Positions 32,801 through 43,500 of a stretch of 64,000 nt of DNA are shown here, one piece after another. A program made the translations under genes and the position numbers. The notes below the pieces were generated by a model that had not been told where the DNA came from, did not search any database, and was given only the letters and a program-made list of their open reading frames with translations. Position 1 is the first letter of the stretch, and each line of letters opens with the position of its first letter. The DNA is from Phoronis australis (lineage: Eukaryota; Phoronida; Phoronidae): the NCBI GenBank assembly GCA_002633005.1, contig NMRA01000764.1:48616-112615 (forward strand), in the 5' to 3' direction.

Positions 32801-35800
32801 AGTAACAAAAACACAATAATGAAAGGTAGTTTCTACAATTGCAAGATTTACTCTCGAATTGAACACTTATATCAAACCACATTTGATCATGTTATTGATA
32901 CCAATGTTTTGCTATCAATGTACCTAATCTTTTTTACATAAAGACATGGTCACATTACCCACATAATTGTATATAAAATGTTCACTTACTTAGAGACGTG
33001 GCTGGTTGTTGGCAGACGTTTCAACCTGGTCTGCCAGGTCTTTGTCGATGAATGAGCTTTAGGCAGGAAATCCCTCATTCATCCACAAAGACCTGGCGGA
33101 CCAGGTCGAAACGTCTGCCGACAACCAACCACGTCTCTAAGTAAGTGAACATTTTATATACAATGCCTCTACCCACATAATGACAAATTGTTAAAAGTCA
33201 AAACTCAAATTCTACAGGCTTTTAAATTACTGAAAATACAAAGCCTTTAGTAGATATTTGACTACATTCACAGACATGAGATTGTCGATTAGGTTCTGCA
33301 TGACCTTAAAACATCACTCATAGTATTGAACTCTACTGGATATGGGCTTAAATATCAGGCGATGTTATCCAGTCACTTAACACGCAGCAACTATAGCAGA
33401 GAACGATAATATCTGGTCATTTAACATGCAGCAACCATAGCAGAGACGGAAATAAAAAGAGGAATCACTAATTGCTGTATTACTTTTTTACCCAAAAACT
33501 TAATAATTGTAATAATTGAACCATTTTTTCACAGTGTGGGATTTGAAGTTGTCCCTGATGCCTAATATGTATTGAGACAATACCTGCTGCTACTTGTATC
33601 TGTGAGTTGGTCCCCGTCTGTTGCTGCTGGGTCGGCTGTTGTTGTTGTTGCTGTTGTTGTTGTTGTTGTTGCATTTGTAGAATGTACTGCACTTGGTCAG
33701 CACCGATGGACACTTGGCGCACACCATCTTCCTGACAATACAATGCAACATAATACAATACACAAACAGTACTAAATATAAACATATCTTAGTTTTCTCT
33801 TCCATACATTTTACCACCGCACAATCACATTCCTCAACAATTTCTACCTATTTTTGTAGCTCACTTTTAAAGCTGCTCACAGCAACAAAGTTAGATTAAC
33901 ATTTGCCAGTTTCAATATGAAATATTTGAAGTTTTATAGCAGCAGCATCAGCAGTAGAACCATTAGCATTACTCCATCTTGTCCTGTATGTGACTTTAAG
34001 ACACCTATGTACCTCTCCAGATTCATGTTTTTCCTTCCAAAAATTACTCAATAACTCAGTTAATTGAACAAGTATTAACTTTTGCCAGAGGACTGTTAAC
34101 AATTGGCTCCAAGGAAGAACAGAGATGTCACTGATCAGGATACCCACTTAAAATAAAACAGAAATACAAAATAAAACAAAAAGCCACATTAATTATCAAT
34201 TCCAAAAGGTCTGCTTAACTACTCACAGATCTTTTAGCAGGCTTCAGCTCATCTCTCGGCACAATATCAATAAGGAAGTCAAACTGATCGAACTTGGTTA
34301 TCGCCATGGCAATGTCATTTCTCTGTAATGTTCTTCTCTTGTTGTCTTCAGTGTGGATCCAGGCTCGTAGTGATAACTCACTGATGAATATCTCCGCAGC
34401 CTTGGCAAACAGCAGTGGTGCTTCAGCACTGATCATCTACAACACAGCACATTCCAACATTGTATTGATGTGACTGTTGTATTGAATGTATGACTGTTGC
34501 ACTGAACGTAATATGACTGTTGCATAGAATATAATACGACTGTTGCACTGAATGTAATATGACTGTTGCATAGAATATAATACGACTGTTGCACTGAATG
34601 TAATATGACTGTTGCATTGAATGTAATGAGTGTTGTATTGAATATAATATGACTGTTGCACTGAATGTAATATGACTGTTGCATAGAATATAATACGACT
34701 GTTGCACTGAATGTAATATGACTGTTGCATTGAATGTAATATGAGTGTTGTATTGAATATAATATGACTGTTGCACTGAATGTAATATGACTGCTGTATT
34801 GAATGTAATACGACTGTTGTATTGAATGTAATATGACTGTTGCATTGAATGTAATATGACTGTTGTATTGAATGTAATATGACTGTTGTATTGAATGTAA
34901 TATGACTGTTGCATTGAATGTAATATGACTGTTGCATTGAATGTAATATGACTGTTGTATTGAATGTAATATGACTGTTGTAATGAATGTAATATGACTG
35001 TTGTATTGACATGAACATTGCACTGAATGTAACACGACCATCACTATTGTATTATTACTATGCAACAGAGACTTCTTCAAAAAGTGACAGTTTCTTTGCG
35101 AACACAAGTCTCTGAAGAGTTATGACTCCCAAAATGTACACAACATGTTTCCCTCAGCATAGCAGTCAACTAGTACACAACTTGCCATATTGAGGAGCGA
35201 AAACACCAACTCTTTACTGAAGGAGATATGAAATTATTGTACTTGTGAGCATACAATGATGAAGGCATTTGCGTAACCAAATCAACAGTTCAGTTAAACA
35301 TCCTCTGACTTCTTGTTTTTAAATACCCATGCTTGGCTTATGGCCCAACCCCATTTTTTTAGTTTTCCAATTCAAGCGGCCTGGACATAAATCTAACAAG
35401 CCCAATATTACATCATCATGTGTACTGGTGTAACTATTACATTACTAGTGACATCAATGTGCCAACTAGTATTACTGTATTCATCCGAGGTCCAAGGAGT
35501 ATGAATTAAAGGAGAATGCCACCCAAAAAACAACCTATTTTGTATCACTTTAGTTCGAGTAATTCTACACGATAACAGCAAGGTCAGTTCCTTTACCTGA
35601 CACCTGATGGCAGACGGAGGTGTTGAAATTAACCAATGACGTCACAGGTTCGAACGCTGTCTGTTCAGCAGTTCACAACACGCTTACTGGTGTCAGCTTA
35701 TCACTTAAAATTCATCGTTTTACACCAACAAATCATCAAAATTTGACGTGAAACCCTTACAAACACATCAAGTTCTTGAACAAATGTGTTGTTTTATTTT

Positions 35801-38800
35801 GCTAGGGATTTATAGGTATTTGAACGTACCGTAGCCTACAAAGTTCGGTAGGCCCATTTACCAAGGTCGGTAGCATAAGTTTGAGGTCTGTTGAGTGATA
35901 AATTTGAATTATCTTTCCGTGAAATACAGACATGAGAACACAGCTGAGTGTTGTACTTTTAGACTTGCGATTTTTTCAGTTCTAAACACACAAAACCCTT
36001 GCGATACCAGCCAGTGGCTCAGGACCCATCAGGCCCGTTGCGGCCAGACTGAAGACATCACGAATATAAACCAACCAAAGTTGGAACATAAAGTTCCAGT
36101 CATGAAAAGACTATACTAGTGAGCGAAAAAAAATTATGTACACATGATTATTTTGGTGAATTAGCCGCGAAACTGCAAAATAATCTACTTACTCATCGGG
36201 GCTCGCGAAATCAAGTTCCCCTTCCACAAAACCGTCAGAGCAAAGGTTGTACAGTAATGATTCGAATAATGTATATGAATATCTAAATAAAGATCCCCCT
36301 AACATCTGACCATAGCATACAAAATCGAGTTATTGTTTCACAGCAGCTTTCTGTCAGCAAACACTGAATTGACATGCGTTCACACGGCCCGGTCAATTAG
36401 CTTTATTGCATCTAAATCCGGTAACACAGTGATTTATTCATTGCTGGCTTCTCAAAACATTTGCATTCACGAACACTCCAAAGGCATTACAAATGGTATT
36501 TAATAAGATAGATTTTGACACTTTGTTTCAGTTTTATACAAGCATTGGTTATGGTGAGAATAATTCATTTCGAAACAGAACGCGCAGTAATAAACGTCAA
36601 CATGGCAATTTGCTATCCCGACTCAGACAAGTGCTCATCAATCTCTTTTTCTGCCCTGGCATGAGCTGTTTGGTAAGCTGGCATTCGTCAGTGAAATCCT
36701 TGTTGACGAAATGGCAGTCACAGACACGGAGTGTTTCATAGCGTTATACTTGGTATTAACGACATACTCTTTCATTCTTCACTGCTGCAAGCCACTTCCG
36801 AAGCATTTCCGGCTCTCAAGGAAATCAAATAAAAACCATGTACCCGCTTTCCCCACAGCTTCGGTTCGCACAAGCCGGAATGATACACCACGCCATGGCG
36901 GTACTCACTCTGCAAAAGAACCACTGACGTCGCTGCGTCGTTTACTCACCTTCCTCACAGGTTAACGAGACACCTCTCGGCAAGGTAAGAACGACCATAT
37001 ACAAGGTGATGTGGATGTGACCGATTAAAACGGTAAAAAAGATGGGTGGTATTCTCCTTTAAAAATGATGAACATTAAGCTGCACATAGCCAATTAAAAG
37101 GGTTAGTTTTTGAAAAGCCTGAGTGGGTTAGAGTGAAGAGCTTAAAGAAATATTTGTATATAATTTATTCATGACACTATTTTAATTTCTGTTTGTTTCT
37201 ATCTCGTCACAACAAACAACACTGTCAGTCATATTTAAGTTGTGATCAAAATCTAAAAACTTTGCCAGAGATAAAACTTTTTCACAAACCTTAACATCTT
37301 CATCTAGCTTCATTATCTTCTTAATTCTGGCCAAAGGAAGTTCTTGAGTTTTGAAATCATTCTGAAAATAAAACATTGAAAAGTAAGTTTCACATTTTAC
37401 TACATACCATCCCTTAAAGGCCAGAATCAAGCTTGCAAGACCACACCAATGTTGTTATATGAGAAATTTAGAAAAAAATCATTGATTCCATTTAACTACT
37501 GCATAGCATTTATCTCCCCTGTAAATGGAATCTAATACCAAGTTTCAGACAGTTTTTTATGTATAACCATGGTTATTGAGAAAAAGAGGAATCGAATTTG
37601 ATTTCAAAAAAGACCTTCATTGAACACAGGCCGTATAATCTAAGCAAAACTCAAGTAATGTGGCTATAATAAACATCAAATAAATAGTGAAACACAGACT
37701 TGTATGTAATCAGCAAGTGCCAATCAAGGATGCACCTTGAAAGAGTGAGACTTGGTTTTGGTAATACAAACTTGATGACAAAATCAACAATATACAAGTT
37801 ATCAGTTTCAAAGACACAACGTTTTAACAAGAGCAGCATGGAGCATTGATACGCACCAAACGTGTGCGTCGCATATAGCGTAGATACAAGGGATGATTAC
37901 TATGTAAACATTCTCAGTAAATGGAGCAATGCTAGTAAACTAAAATAGCCTCTACGGGGTACATAGCAAATTCGTAATGCACTCCCCAGTAGGAACACAC
38001 CTACCAAGGCCGTAAAAAATAAAACAGGCACTGGGGACAGAATGGTAGTCAGATATGTCCAAATGCCGTCATCGGTTGTCACATTCATAGAAATACACTT
38101 CCCAAACTTCACACAAATCCAACAGGGAGGAACACATGTGGATGTGAAAAAATACAAACTGCCGCTAGGGGGCGTCACAGTAGTCGCACTGTCCAAAAGT
38201 TGACAACCATGCTCTACCCACTAGGAACACATTTACCAATTTTGATAACAATTCTTAGAGTGGTTCGGCCGATAGAAAGAAGGAAGCCAAAACAGACCAA
38301 AGCATACTAAAAAACGGTCACTAGGACGCGTACACTATGTCAAATGCATCTGAAAACGAAAAGTTGTCATCAAATTAATAGAAACCTATTTGGCAAATTT
38401 CATAAAAATGCACCAAGGAGCTCCAAACATACAGAGGAAAACGGAGAATAATAACATTGCCACTAGGGGGCACAGCAGGAATTGGATCCATTCCATCATC
38501 ATTGCCATCCGTTATCACCTTAATACAAATACACTTGCCAAATTTAACAAACATCCTACAGAGGGTTTAGGAGAAACAGTCAAACAAAACTGCCACAAGG
38601 AGGTGCCACAGTAGTCGACGTCGTCCAAAAAGCATCGTCACATCATATGTCCTCACCCCAATAACAACATATAAATATCAATTTTCATAATCATCCTCAG
38701 AGTGAGATGCACAACAAAGAAGCAGACGCCAAAAACAGACTGAAACACGGCCACTAGGTGGCGTGAACTATGACATATCCATCTGAAAATGGAAAGATGT

Positions 38801-39621
38801 CCTCGCCTCTTAATAGAAATCTATAAATTACCAAATTGCATAAAAACCTGTGCAGGAACTCCAAACATACAGAGAAAAACAGGAAAAAATAAAATTGCCA
38901 CTAGGAGGCACTGTGGTTGTTGGATCCGTCCAAAGGTCGTCATTTCATATAAATACACTTGCCAAATTTAACAAAGTTCTTGTAGGGGGTTTAGGAGATA
39001 TAGCCACGGATGCAAAAAGCTGTCATTAGGAGGAATGCCTATAGATGGAGCCGTCTGGAAATCATCGTCCTCTTCCCAGTAGGAACATACACAGGTCAGT
39101 AACAACAGAGAGCGATTGCTAGTACTCTAAAGACAACACAAGACTTTAGTTCCTTAAAAGTATAGGGACTAATTGCTCTCTCTATCGATACACCAGGCCT
39201 GCTTGTATAAAAGTATAAGGACTGACTGTTCTTTCTATCAATACACCAGCCAACTGGCATAAAAGTATGGGGACCGATTGCTTTCTCTATCAATACACCA
39301 GGCCTGCTTGTATAAAAGTATAAGGACTGACTGTTCTCTCTATCAATACACAAGCCAACTGGCATAAAAGTATGGGGACCGATTGCTTTCTCTATCAATA
39401 CACCAGGCCCGCTGTAATGCAACAACTAAACTTTTAGATCATTTTCTAGTGTTATGTAACTATTCCATGAGAATGAGCACAAAATGTTAAGAATATCTTA
39501 CAGGTCCTAACTTGGTGACCTCTGTGCTCACACTGGGCCAGAACTGTGTCAGTAGTTTTTGAGCCTCTGATGGGACAGATGAACTTCCATCGGTGAATGT
39601 AGGGTCGTCTTGGTCAGCCAT
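29757..39621 (-). CDS. NFYC: NF-YC, nuclear transcription factor Y subunit gamma (complete, seven coding exons)
   Basis: NF-YC is the H2A-like histone-fold subunit that dimerises with NF-YB and, with NF-YA, binds CCAAT boxes in the nucleus. Exons in transcript order are 39621-39502, 37361-37290, 34436-34227, 33731-33584, 30778-30627, 30469-30356 and 29849-29757. All phases match (0, 0, 0, 1, 0, 0), giving 302 residues. The histone fold is nearly invariant: [37 protein letters not shown], then [19 protein letters not shown] and [18 protein letters not shown]. The rest is a Gln-rich activation region with a Q12 tract, [15 protein letters not shown] and a C-terminal LFQVQQV motif that aligns with LYQIQQV of mammals. 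The gene is convergent with dystrobrevin and divergent from CC2D1. Confidence 0.96.
30356..30469 (-). CDS. NFYC: NF-YC coding exon 6: Gln-rich
   Basis: The acceptor is ttatttcag. It encodes 38 residues beginning [19 protein letters not shown]. The donor CAACAA|GTAGGT (phase 0) is preferred over a stronger-looking GTAG|GTCAAA four bases later, because only the former joins exon 7 in the frame that gives PLFQVQQV. Confidence 0.82.
30627..30778 (-). CDS. NFYC: NF-YC coding exon 5: Gln-rich activation region
   Basis: The acceptor is tttgcag and the donor is GTGCCT|GTAAGT. It is phase 1 in and phase 0 out. [13 protein letters not shown] and [15 protein letters not shown] parallel the MQQIITNTGEIQQIPVQ segment of vertebrate NF-YC. 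Confidence 0.9.
31034..31225. repeat. 45-bp x 4 tandem repeat
   Basis: Units contain CTTAGCTGACCTCTAAGTAT and 'acagtcaaacaaagctagact'. Located in an NF-YC intron. Confidence 0.93.
31438..32733. mobile_element. Kolobok-like DNA transposon with about 290-bp TIRs and TTAA target duplication
   Basis: TTAA at 31434-31437 and 32734-32737 flank ends AGGCGAAGGCAACC and its complement. Arms 31438-31725 and 32446-32733 are inverted copies. The interior on the minus strand encodes a decayed THAP finger. TTAA duplications together with THAP fingers are, to my knowledge, features of the Kolobok superfamily. Confidence 0.75.
32150..32468 (-). pseudogene. Decayed THAP domain inside the 31438-32733 transposon
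   Basis: ATG at 32468 starts MPRCCC. A frameshift follows, then [19 protein letters not shown] and, in another frame, [13 protein letters not shown]...[11 protein letters not shown]. The order (Cys start, FPKD, W, D-Y, RLKKG..PS) is THAP-like. The left arm keeps the start [14 protein letters not shown] without the 17-nt deletion seen here. Confidence 0.7.
32968..33163. repeat. Large palindromic foldback element
   Basis: About 80-bp arms, from TTGTATATAAAATGTTCACT inward through AGAGACGTGG and GGTCGAAACGTCTGCC-type sequence, around a short loop near 33055-33080. Only a few arm mismatches. Confidence 0.9.
33164..33583. other. NF-YC intron, nothing recognised
   Basis: Apart from a short duplicated 'gcagcaacyatagcagaga' phrase at about 33385-33445, no structure is seen. 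Confidence 0.4.
33584..33731 (-). CDS. NFYC: NF-YC coding exon 4 with polyglutamine tract
   Basis: The acceptor is ttgtcag and the donor is GCAG|GTATTG (phase 1 out). [20 protein letters not shown] aligns with the vertebrate EEVRQ...PVQYYF segment. It is followed by twelve glutamines (positions 33671-33636, mostly CAA with two CAG) and [18 protein letters not shown]. Confidence 0.93.
34227..34436 (-). CDS. NFYC: NF-YC coding exon 3: rest of histone fold
   Basis: It encodes 70 residues from [17 protein letters not shown] to DELKPAKRS. The acceptor is gttgtag at 34437-34443 and the donor is TCT|GTGAGT. Phase 0 on both sides. A 23-bp minisatellite starts just upstream of the acceptor, within the intron. 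Confidence 0.96.
34445..35000. repeat. 23-bp minisatellite next to the NF-YC exon 3 acceptor
   Basis: About 24 units containing GACTGTTGTATTGAATGTAA. Read from the minus strand all three frames stay open (a 23-bp unit rotates frames), giving long but meaningless ORFs. Confidence 0.97.
35510..37058. mobile_element. Kolobok-like DNA transposon with short TIRs and TTAA target duplication
   Basis: TTAA at 35506-35509 and 37059-37062 flank ends AGGAGAATGCCACCC and its near complement. The ends share the pattern AGG-GAA-GC-ACC with the 31438-32733 element. The interior minus strand carries a decayed THAP domain. Confidence 0.75.
36610..36896 (-). pseudogene. Decayed THAP zinc-finger ORF of the 35510-37058 transposon
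   Basis: From ATG at 36896 a single frame reads [19 protein letters not shown], then [15 protein letters not shown], then [19 protein letters not shown]. This gives the C-x4-C, the W and the C-x2-H plus F-x3-D-F pattern of THAP. Four stop codons interrupt it. Confidence 0.8.
37290..37361 (-). CDS. NFYC: NF-YC coding exon 2: histone-fold alpha1
   Basis: The acceptor is ttttcag and the donor is AAG|GTTTGT. The 24 codons [18 protein letters not shown] plus LDEDVK are almost identical to vertebrate NF-YC. Phase 0 on both sides. Confidence 0.96.
37815..39090 (-). repeat. CTAGTGGC-type dispersed element, reverse orientation
   Basis: The right-end motif appears inverted at the left edge (AACAAGAGCAGCATGGAGCA). 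Monomer cores read GCCACTAGGGGGCAC at 38459-38473, GCCACTAGGTGGCG near 38752 and GCCACTAGGAGGCAC near 38896. It lies in NF-YC intron 1. Confidence 0.75.
39165..39415. repeat. Dimeric 105-bp tandem repeat
   Basis: Alternating half-units 'gcctgcttgtataaaagtat' and 'gccaactggcataaaagtat' with 'tctatcaatacacca' between them. It ends about 85 bp from the NF-YC exon 1 donor. Confidence 0.9.
39502..39621 (-). CDS. NFYC: NF-YC coding exon 1 with start codon
   Basis: The ATG is at 39621-39619 and the donor is GGACCT|GTAAGA. It encodes 40 residues beginning [15 protein letters not shown] and ending [15 protein letters not shown], phase 0. An acceptor (tttgtag) at 39642-39648 would add a 20-nt 5' UTR segment to this exon. 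Confidence 0.93.
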
Positions 39622-39797
39622 CTGCTTGCTTCAACAGCCAACTACAAAATACTCAGTAATTATCTCATGAAACCCTTAAATGCAGTGACTCAGAGTTTCA
39701 CATGATGATTATACTCCGAAGGAACTGAAAGAGATACCTTCACTACCGGGGAATTTTAACATGTTTCCTGGTTCAGGTCAGAGAAGGACGTTTGCTG

Positions 39798-40048
39798 ATT
39801 GGACGCCTAACGAGCTGGAAACTCAAGCATCTAAGCATATCGGCTTGGAATTTAAGTCAAACAGTTTATCAATGATTTAGGGACGTTAAAAGGTGAAAGA
39901 GGTTAAAACTATCTCGATTGCATATCGAGCCCAACGCAGCCAATCTTCAAAATCTGATTGTAACTTGAGGGACACTGGTTGTAAAAATCCCTCCAATCGA
40001 GTGAATGAAATGGTCTTCGCCAATCAAAGACCACATAACACGGCCAAT
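39798..40048. promoter_or_regulatory. Cluster of five CCAAT motifs between divergent NF-YC and CC2D1
   Basis: CCAAT pentamers occur at 39798-39802 (minus, CCAATCAG), 39940-39944, 39993-39997, 40020-40024 (CGCCAATCAAAG) and 40044-40048 (GGCCAATCAAAA). At least three fit the extended NF-Y consensus. They lie in the predicted first intron of NF-YC and 460-710 bp upstream of the CC2D1 start codon. Confidence 0.55.
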
Positions 40049-40196
40049 CAAAACTAAGAGTTATTCCACAGATGTAATGACATATCAAAAGCAGCCGCAA
40101 TGAAGAACATTAGCCTCAAAATTACCGTACAAATAATAATTATAATCCACTACTACCGACACTAGAACACGCTACAATTTACTCACCAATTTCTCC

Positions 40197-40250
40197 ACAA
40201 TCCGTCAAGCGCAAATGGCGCAAACTCGGTTTTTGTTGCTCACGACACAG
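40197..40250 (-). other. Predicted NF-YC 5' UTR exon and transcription start area
   Basis: A consensus minus-strand donor GTGAGT at 40196-40191 can pair with the acceptor at 39642-39648, giving a 5' UTR intron of about 555 bp. The upstream sequence contains GCGCCATTT on the minus strand. The outer boundary of this exon is not visible; 40250 is only approximate. Confidence 0.45.
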
Positions 40251-40466
40251 GCAATATTATGTTACAATTTATTTCATTTAAAAAACGTTACAATTTTTAA
40301 AAAGGTCAATACGTTGATTAATCACTCTAATTGCTTTTAACTGTTTCCTAGAACTAATTGGCATTAGAATGAAATAAATCAATAACCAAAGAACGTTTGC
40401 CGGTGTTGAGATCTAGACTTAACCAAAATATCGAGGGATCTCGTATATCGCGAGGCTTGACGAAAG

Positions 40467-40474
40467 ACTTCCTG
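40467..40474 (-). promoter_or_regulatory. ETS-type site near CC2D1 start
   Basis: ACTTCCTG (reverse complement CAGGAAGT) lies 33 bp before the CC2D1 ATG, next to a CGCGAG-containing segment. It is a good match to the ETS consensus common in animal housekeeping promoters. Function is inferred from motif only. Confidence 0.3.
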
Positions 40475-40506
40475 TTATGGTTTAGAAGGAGTGTCAAGCC
40501 TACAAA

Positions 40507-40575
40507 ATGTTTGGTAGCAAAAAGAAAACACCCTCTCAGACCCGGTCTGGAAAAGGAGCTCAGTTAGCGGCACAA
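40507..40575 (+). CDS. CC2D1A: CC2D1 exon 1 with start codon
   Basis: ATG at 40507. It encodes MFGSKKKTPSQTRSGKGAQL plus AAQ (23 codons) and ends CAA|GTAAGG, phase 0. The basic start and the AAQ|LGL junction resemble vertebrate ...AAKQMGL and fly MFSRKK. The next exon is 5.1 kb away across a transposon-rich intron. Confidence 0.82.
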
Positions 40576-43500
40576 GTAAGGATTGAATGAATCTGTAGTT
40601 GTTAAGTAAAGAATAAGCGCATAGCCAGCCTTTGTGCAAAAGCTGTATAGGTTAAAAATCACATTGATACTAAATGATAGACACCGGCTGTGACCCTCAG
40701 CGTGGATGTATTTTACTTATACTTTGCATTATTAATAAATAGTATAAGACCCTGAACATCGTAATTACATTATGTTGCGTGACTAGAGTGGCACATGACC
40801 GTAGTCTTGACGGAGAGCGACGCTAACTGTCGGAGAGCAAGGAGATCTGCTGGGTTTGCAGAGAGCGCCACCTGATGTGTGGCTGAAACATCCGTCACTA
40901 GTTGTCACCTCGAATCTCCCGCTGCTGAAGTCTAAACGGGCTCTTGTGTTTCCTGTGTTGTAACCATTGATCTAATGAGTAGTGACCTCAATTGCGTTTA
41001 CACCACAGGCACCTTTGATCAGCCCATACACTAAATAAAGAGAAAGGTACACAACTGACATTCAATATGGCCGTCTGCCGGGCACTTCCGGAATAACCCC
41101 AAACATGTCAAATCTGAAAGTAATTTGACTCAAACATTTTATTTGATACAGCAAAACATTCATTGCTTCCATTTGTTGATATCGAAACCAATAAAAACAA
41201 TTCATACCTCAAAATTTTCCTACTTCAATCGCCAACATACACGGCAAAGCAAAAAGCACAAATAACTTCAAAATTTTCATCTAATGCGCATGCTCGTAAG
41301 GCGCCTGGTGACATCTTCAGAACGCTTACATCAACTGAAACAGATTCTTCAGTTGTTGCAGCAGTTAGTGGCGAAGTCACCACGATCGAGACTGCGCAGA
41401 TCACTACCCAAGAGCAATGGTAGGTACCTTGGTAATGTAAGGGCCTGGAGGGGGAATTGTGGAGGTCAGAATGGGCAGAGAACAGAAAACGCAGGTGGTA
41501 GCAACAGTCAGAATGGACGTGCGACTGACAGCTCCAGCAATAGTCAATCTTCTGCTAACAATCGCTTAGCAGCAAACCGGAGCGATAGCAGACGGGACAA
41601 GCGTTGCTTCAAGTGTCATCAAGAAGGTCACTTCAAGGCTCAATGTGCAGAAAATTCATAGTCGGGAAACGCGTCTGGGACCGGAGTGAGATCCCCGTCC
41701 GGTTTCCCAATAGTAGACGATGGCTCAGACATCAATGAAGACGACCAGGGCCCGGTCTCCAATCTCCGTACTCAGGCGCGAATCATGCTCAAACTCACAC
41801 TTCATACTCAACTCGAGTACAGACTCAGCTTTGGTGTATTCAATGTCATACTCGAAAAATCTGTACTCGAAATTTCGAGCACATACTCAGTTTTCGAGTG
41901 TACTCGAACTGAAGAGTATCTCATCTATATTTCGAGTACGATTTTGAGTAAAAATTTGGAGTCTATGCTCAAATTTCAAGTTTGGTATGGCAGTGTGCTT
42001 GAAATCGTACTCGAAAATAAATACAAGCCAGAGAACAAAATATCGAAAGGGAACCAAGAAACACAGCAAATCTAAAAAAATAAGTCCTCTTACCGTATCT
42101 CAGCACTTCAATTTCAGTTCAGTGATAAAAGTTTTCATCTTAAATCTTCTTATTCTTCACCTTATTAACCCGCCGTATCACTGTATGTTATGGCCGCGAT
42201 TCTACCTCTACAATTCCTGGCAACAGGCGCATTGTAATCCCTTGTCGGCGAGTCATAACAAGCGTCGAAAGCAGTTGTGGGAAAAGTCGTGTGAGAAGTT
42301 TGTGCTGCCCTTATTTCGGTATGTGTGCCTACGTTTTGTAGGGTTTCCAAAAGACGAGGAGGGGAGGGAAGTTAAAAAAAGTTCGCTTCCCTGTCAGGTA
42401 CATTTCTCATCATAACTTAGTCATCTATAATTCCTCAATCCCCAAATGGAATTCCAGATTTTGTTTGCCGATTTCTAAGTAGACGTCTCGTCCCGTTCAC
42501 TGCCACTGGTGAACTCTGAATGCCTGCACAAGTATTGTTTTTTAACTCACGTGCCAAATGTCAACTCACTTGATACATCCCGGTAAAATACAAAGATACA
42601 GTATCAAAGTTTGACATCAGCGTAGGCCTACACAGCAATGGGTTTTATGTCAAGACTAAATTAGCAACAGAGATGTGATGTGATAAGCTGTTACATATTT
42701 CTTAAGACATTTTCGGGACTGGGTGAGGAACTCAAGAAGTAAAGCTTAATAATTGCCAAATGTATCAAAGAAATGGCATAAGAATATTTATTGAAACTAA
42801 AAAATGAATAACAGTTACAGAACACTCAGAATTCCACGTTATAGACATACTGTTGTAGTTGTAGCGACAGCAGACGATAATGTAGGCCTAGTTCTTGGGG
42901 TGGTCTATTCCAATAGGGAGCAATGAATCAGCGCGGCTTTGCGTGATTTTGCATTTCACATCATAAAGAGTTCCATAGCAACTCGAGTATGAGTGTCAGA
43001 TTTGAGTACGTTTGGAGTCTACTCGAAATACGACATTAGATACGCTTTTTTGAGTACGACTCCAGTGAGCATGATTTTGAGTATGAAATCTTTAGTATGA
43101 GTCTGAGTACGGAGATTGGAGACCGGGCCCTGGAAACAGATTTTAATGACGAATTAGGCCTGGACTTTGACGATGAAACGTTGGTTAAAACAGTGAGACA
43201 AAAGTGTGACATAATTAAGAGGGTCACCAAGCAGCAGCATCCTCAGCAGCACTGTTGACAAAGTTAATTCTCCAATATCCGGAAAATTGGTTCAAAGTTT
43301 GCAAAACCCAAAGAGATGTAATCGTTTTGCGGCACCATTGTTGTTGAATGGTGGTTATGTGCAAGCCATTCATGATCACGGGTGAGAAACAACATGACCG
43401 CCAGTCCTCTTAAATCGGACCGACTCGCCCAAAACAGGACCTCCTGTGATCAAATGGGACTGACGCACCTAAAAACATGACCGCCCCACCAGAAAACAGG

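Noticed and set aside
34423-35107. Three long overlapping minus-strand ORFs (163-224 codons)
   Set aside because: They are translations of a 23-bp minisatellite that lacks stops in any frame; there is no similarity to a gene and they abut a real NF-YC exon.
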